In this document: positions 42,083-43,574 of the stretch, piece after piece
How the letters are laid out: the number at the start of each line of letters is the position of its first letter
Position numbering within the stretch: the stretch's first letter is position 1
Origin: Nitrospina sp.
GTDB lineage: Bacteria > Nitrospinota > Nitrospinia > Nitrospinales > JACRGP01
NCBI GenBank assembly: GCA_024648695.1
Contig: JACAVV010000037.1
Location: 1-43,574, forward strand
Direction: 5' to 3'
DNA length: 43,574 nucleotides
Notes under the pieces: generated by a model
What the model was told of the DNA's origin: nothing
The model's database searches: none
Seen by the model: the letters and a program-made list of their open reading frames with translations, nothing else
Program-made: the position numbers and the translations under genes

Positions 42083-43240
42083 ATGAGTCTTACTCAAGAT
42101 CAAATCGGCCGTTACAGCCGCCATTTGCTTTTGCCGGAAGTGGGGGTGGAAGGCCAGGAAAAAATTTGTAATTCCAAAGTGCTGTGCATTGGCACAGGCG
42201 GACTGGGCTCGCCGGTCGCAATGTATTTGGCCGCCGCCGGTGTGGGAACCCTGGGGCTGATCGATTTCGATGTAGTCGATCAAAGTAACTTACAACGACA
42301 AATCGCTCATCGTGAATCCACCGTTGGAACGTTGAAAGTGGATTCCGCTAAAGCCAGCATTGCCGATATCAATTCAGACGTCAACGTGGTCACCTACAAT
42401 GCCCGTCTCAGTTCCGAAAACGTGATGGACATTTTCAAGGATTACGATGTGATCGTCGACGGAACGGACAACTTCCCGACGCGTTACCTCGCAAATGACG
42501 CATGTGTCCTTTTGGGCAAGCCTTATGTTTACGGATGTATTCTGCGCTTCGATGGTCAAGCCTCCGTATTTTACTCCAAGGAAGGGCCTTGTTACCGATG
42601 CCTCTACCCCGAACCGCCCCCTCCCGGATTGGTTCCCAGTTGTGCCGAAGGTGGAGTGTTAGGCGTCTTATGTGGAATCGTTGGGTGTTTGCAGGCCACC
42701 GAAGCCCTGAAGCTCATATTGGGGAAAGGTGATACACTGGTAGGGCGATTGGTGTTATACGATGCCTTGAAGATGAAGTTTCAGGAAATGAAACTGCGTA
42801 AGGATAAAAACTGTCCGATCTGTGGAGAGAATCCGACCATCACCGAACTCATCGACTACGAACAGTTCTGCGGAATCCCGCAAGCGAGCGAGGAAGAAGC
42901 GGTCGATCCTGAAATGGAAATCGATGTCCATGCCGTCAAAGCGATGCTGGATGAAAAACGAAATTTCAAACTGATCGACGTTCGCGAACCCAGCGAATAC
43001 GATATCTGCAATATCGAAGGCGCGACCCTGATTCCATTAGGCATCATTCAGGAAAAAGATCCTTCAAAACTGAATGGATTACAGAAAAACGAAGAAATCG
43101 TCCTGCACTGTAAAGCCGGCGTCCGCAGTATGAAAGCGGCCAAAGCGCTTCAGGAAATCGGCTTCGAAAACGTTAAAAGCATGAAAGGCGGTATCCTCGA
43201 ATGGGCCGAACAAGTCGACACCGCCATGCCGACTTATTAA
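42083..43240 (+). CDS. moeB: MoeB/ThiF-type adenylyltransferase fused to rhodanese
   Basis: A 385-residue enzyme. The E1-like domain (1-245) opens with RYSRHLLLPEVGVEGQ and has the ATP-binding GTGGLGSPVAMYLAAAGVG, the Arg finger NLQRQ, DGTDNF, and two CxxC zinc pairs (CYRC and CPIC). A rhodanese domain (about 275-385) ends with the persulfide loop VLHCKAGVRSM, with active-site Cys. It adenylates a ubiquitin-like sulfur carrier (MoaD/ThiS type) and can supply sulfur for molybdopterin, thiamine or tRNA thiolation. The gene before it is unrelated. A terminator follows. Confidence 0.93.
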   Translation: MSLTQDQIGRYSRHLLLPEVGVEGQEKICNSKVLCIGTGGLGSPVAMYLAAAGVGTLGLIDFDVVDQSNLQRQIAHRESTVGTLKVDSAKASIADINSDVNVVTYNARLSSENVMDIFKDYDVIVDGTDNFPTRYLANDACVLLGKPYVYGCILRFDGQASVFYSKEGPCYRCLYPEPPPPGLVPSCAEGGVLGVLCGIVGCLQATEALKLILGKGDTLVGRLVLYDALKMKFQEMKLRKDKNCPICGENPTITELIDYEQFCGIPQASEEEAVDPEMEIDVHAVKAMLDEKRNFKLIDVREPSEYDICNIEGATLIPLGIIQEKDPSKLNGLQKNEEIVLHCKAGVRSMKAAKALQEIGFENVKSMKGGILEWAEQVDTAMPTY

Positions 43241-43273
43241 TTATTAGCATTGATTCTCTAGACCTTCATCCGT

Positions 43274-43323
43274 CCTCCTGATTTTGTAGAAAAAGAACTT
43301 TCTCTTAATCAGGGGGGCTTTTT
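43274..43323 (+). terminator. Terminator after moeB
   Basis: CCTCCTGATT (43274-43283) pairs with AATCAGGGGG (43307-43316, one G-T pair), and GCTTTTTG follows. The 24-nt loop can fold further through AGAAA/TTTCT. The rest of the 334-nt end region holds a CCCCCGGGGG palindrome and then the right terminal repeat. Confidence 0.75.
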
Positions 43324-43448
43324 GTTCCCCCCCCCGGGGGTTTTCAATTTTCCTTCCATTCGGGCCTAATGATTCATAAATGAGGTTCACTTTGAAAAAA
43401 ATGACAGACGACCAACTCAACTTTTAAATTATTAAATGCTATATTATA

Positions 43449-43574
43449 ATTAGGTACAAGACTAGTTAAGAGGTCGTTTTTTGATGATTTTTAGTAGCAA
43501 TTTATAGAGATCTTGATCTCTATGATTAAACCTAAACTCACACTCTTTAAGATGCAAATAAAAAGTGGATTTGG
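43449..43574. repeat. Right terminal inverted repeat
   Basis: Exact reverse complement of positions 2-127. Matching stops at the ATTAGGT boundary. See the left repeat for interpretation. Confidence 0.9.

Noticed and set aside
1-43574. Linear plasmid or phage with inverted terminal repeats
   Set aside because: The content is chromosomal housekeeping (his, rib, der, ihfA, nusB) with no replication, telomere or phage genes. A contig-end repeat explains the ends better.

Overview
The window looks like a chromosomal segment of a flagellated Gram-negative bacterium of moderate GC content. It carries 40 protein genes in compact clusters and no RNA genes, phage genes or CRISPR array. IHF-type histone-like protein, dTDP-rhamnose epimerase and an O-antigen-ligase-type membrane protein point to a diderm cell. 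The Gld-type ABC exporter followed by a DUF4340 protein, and the overall gene mix, resemble Nitrospinota or deltaproteobacterial-grade genomes, but this placement is an impression, not a proof. The two ends carry the same 126 bp in inverted orientation, so the window may be a contig that enters and leaves one repeat.

Layout. 1-5.5 kb: a short-chain dehydrogenase, an unknown acidic protein, a tandem pair of unknown paralogues sharing a KDHVGRFF motif, then rfbC and a polymerase/ligase of surface polysaccharide on the minus strand. 5.6-9.2 kb: a near-consensus sigma-70 promoter, overlapping hisA-hisF (HisF has an unusual insertion), an LD-carboxypeptidase on the minus strand and an SpsF-type cytidylyltransferase. 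9.2-15.1 kb: four short flagellins and a FlaG-like protein, preceded by long non-coding leaders holding at least four sigma-28 promoters with exact 11-nt spacing, a repeated motif at fixed distance from the -10 boxes, and hairpins that present GGA in their loops. 15.1-22 kb: an oxidoreductase, a small membrane protein and a four-gene ABC exporter operon. 22-26 kb: a possible MITE, an ArsC-family reductase, then a response regulator with a degenerate HD-GYP domain fused transcriptionally to motA-motB. 26-30 kb: a complete riboflavin operon ribD-ribE-ribBA-ribH ending in nusB. 30-39.4 kb: metallophosphoesterase, AmiC-like amidase, der, a large metallo-beta-lactamase/cyclic-nucleotide-binding protein, an EF-G-like GTPase, and the ihfA-merR pair. 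39.5-43.3 kb: an exported ankyrin protein (minus strand), an aminotransferase and a MoeB-rhodanese fusion.

How the parts connect. Motility is the main theme: flagellins, FlaG, MotA/B with a signalling protein, and a sugar cytidylyltransferase beside the flagellins that could serve flagellin glycosylation. The rest is housekeeping (His, riboflavin, cell wall, translation, sulfur transfer). The most interesting material is the untranslated DNA of the flagellin locus. It looks like a transcriptional (sigma-28) plus post-transcriptional (CsrA-like) control region, and it includes an orphan promoter-leader unit that has no recognisable flagellin downstream and may encode a regulatory RNA or be the relic of a lost gene.
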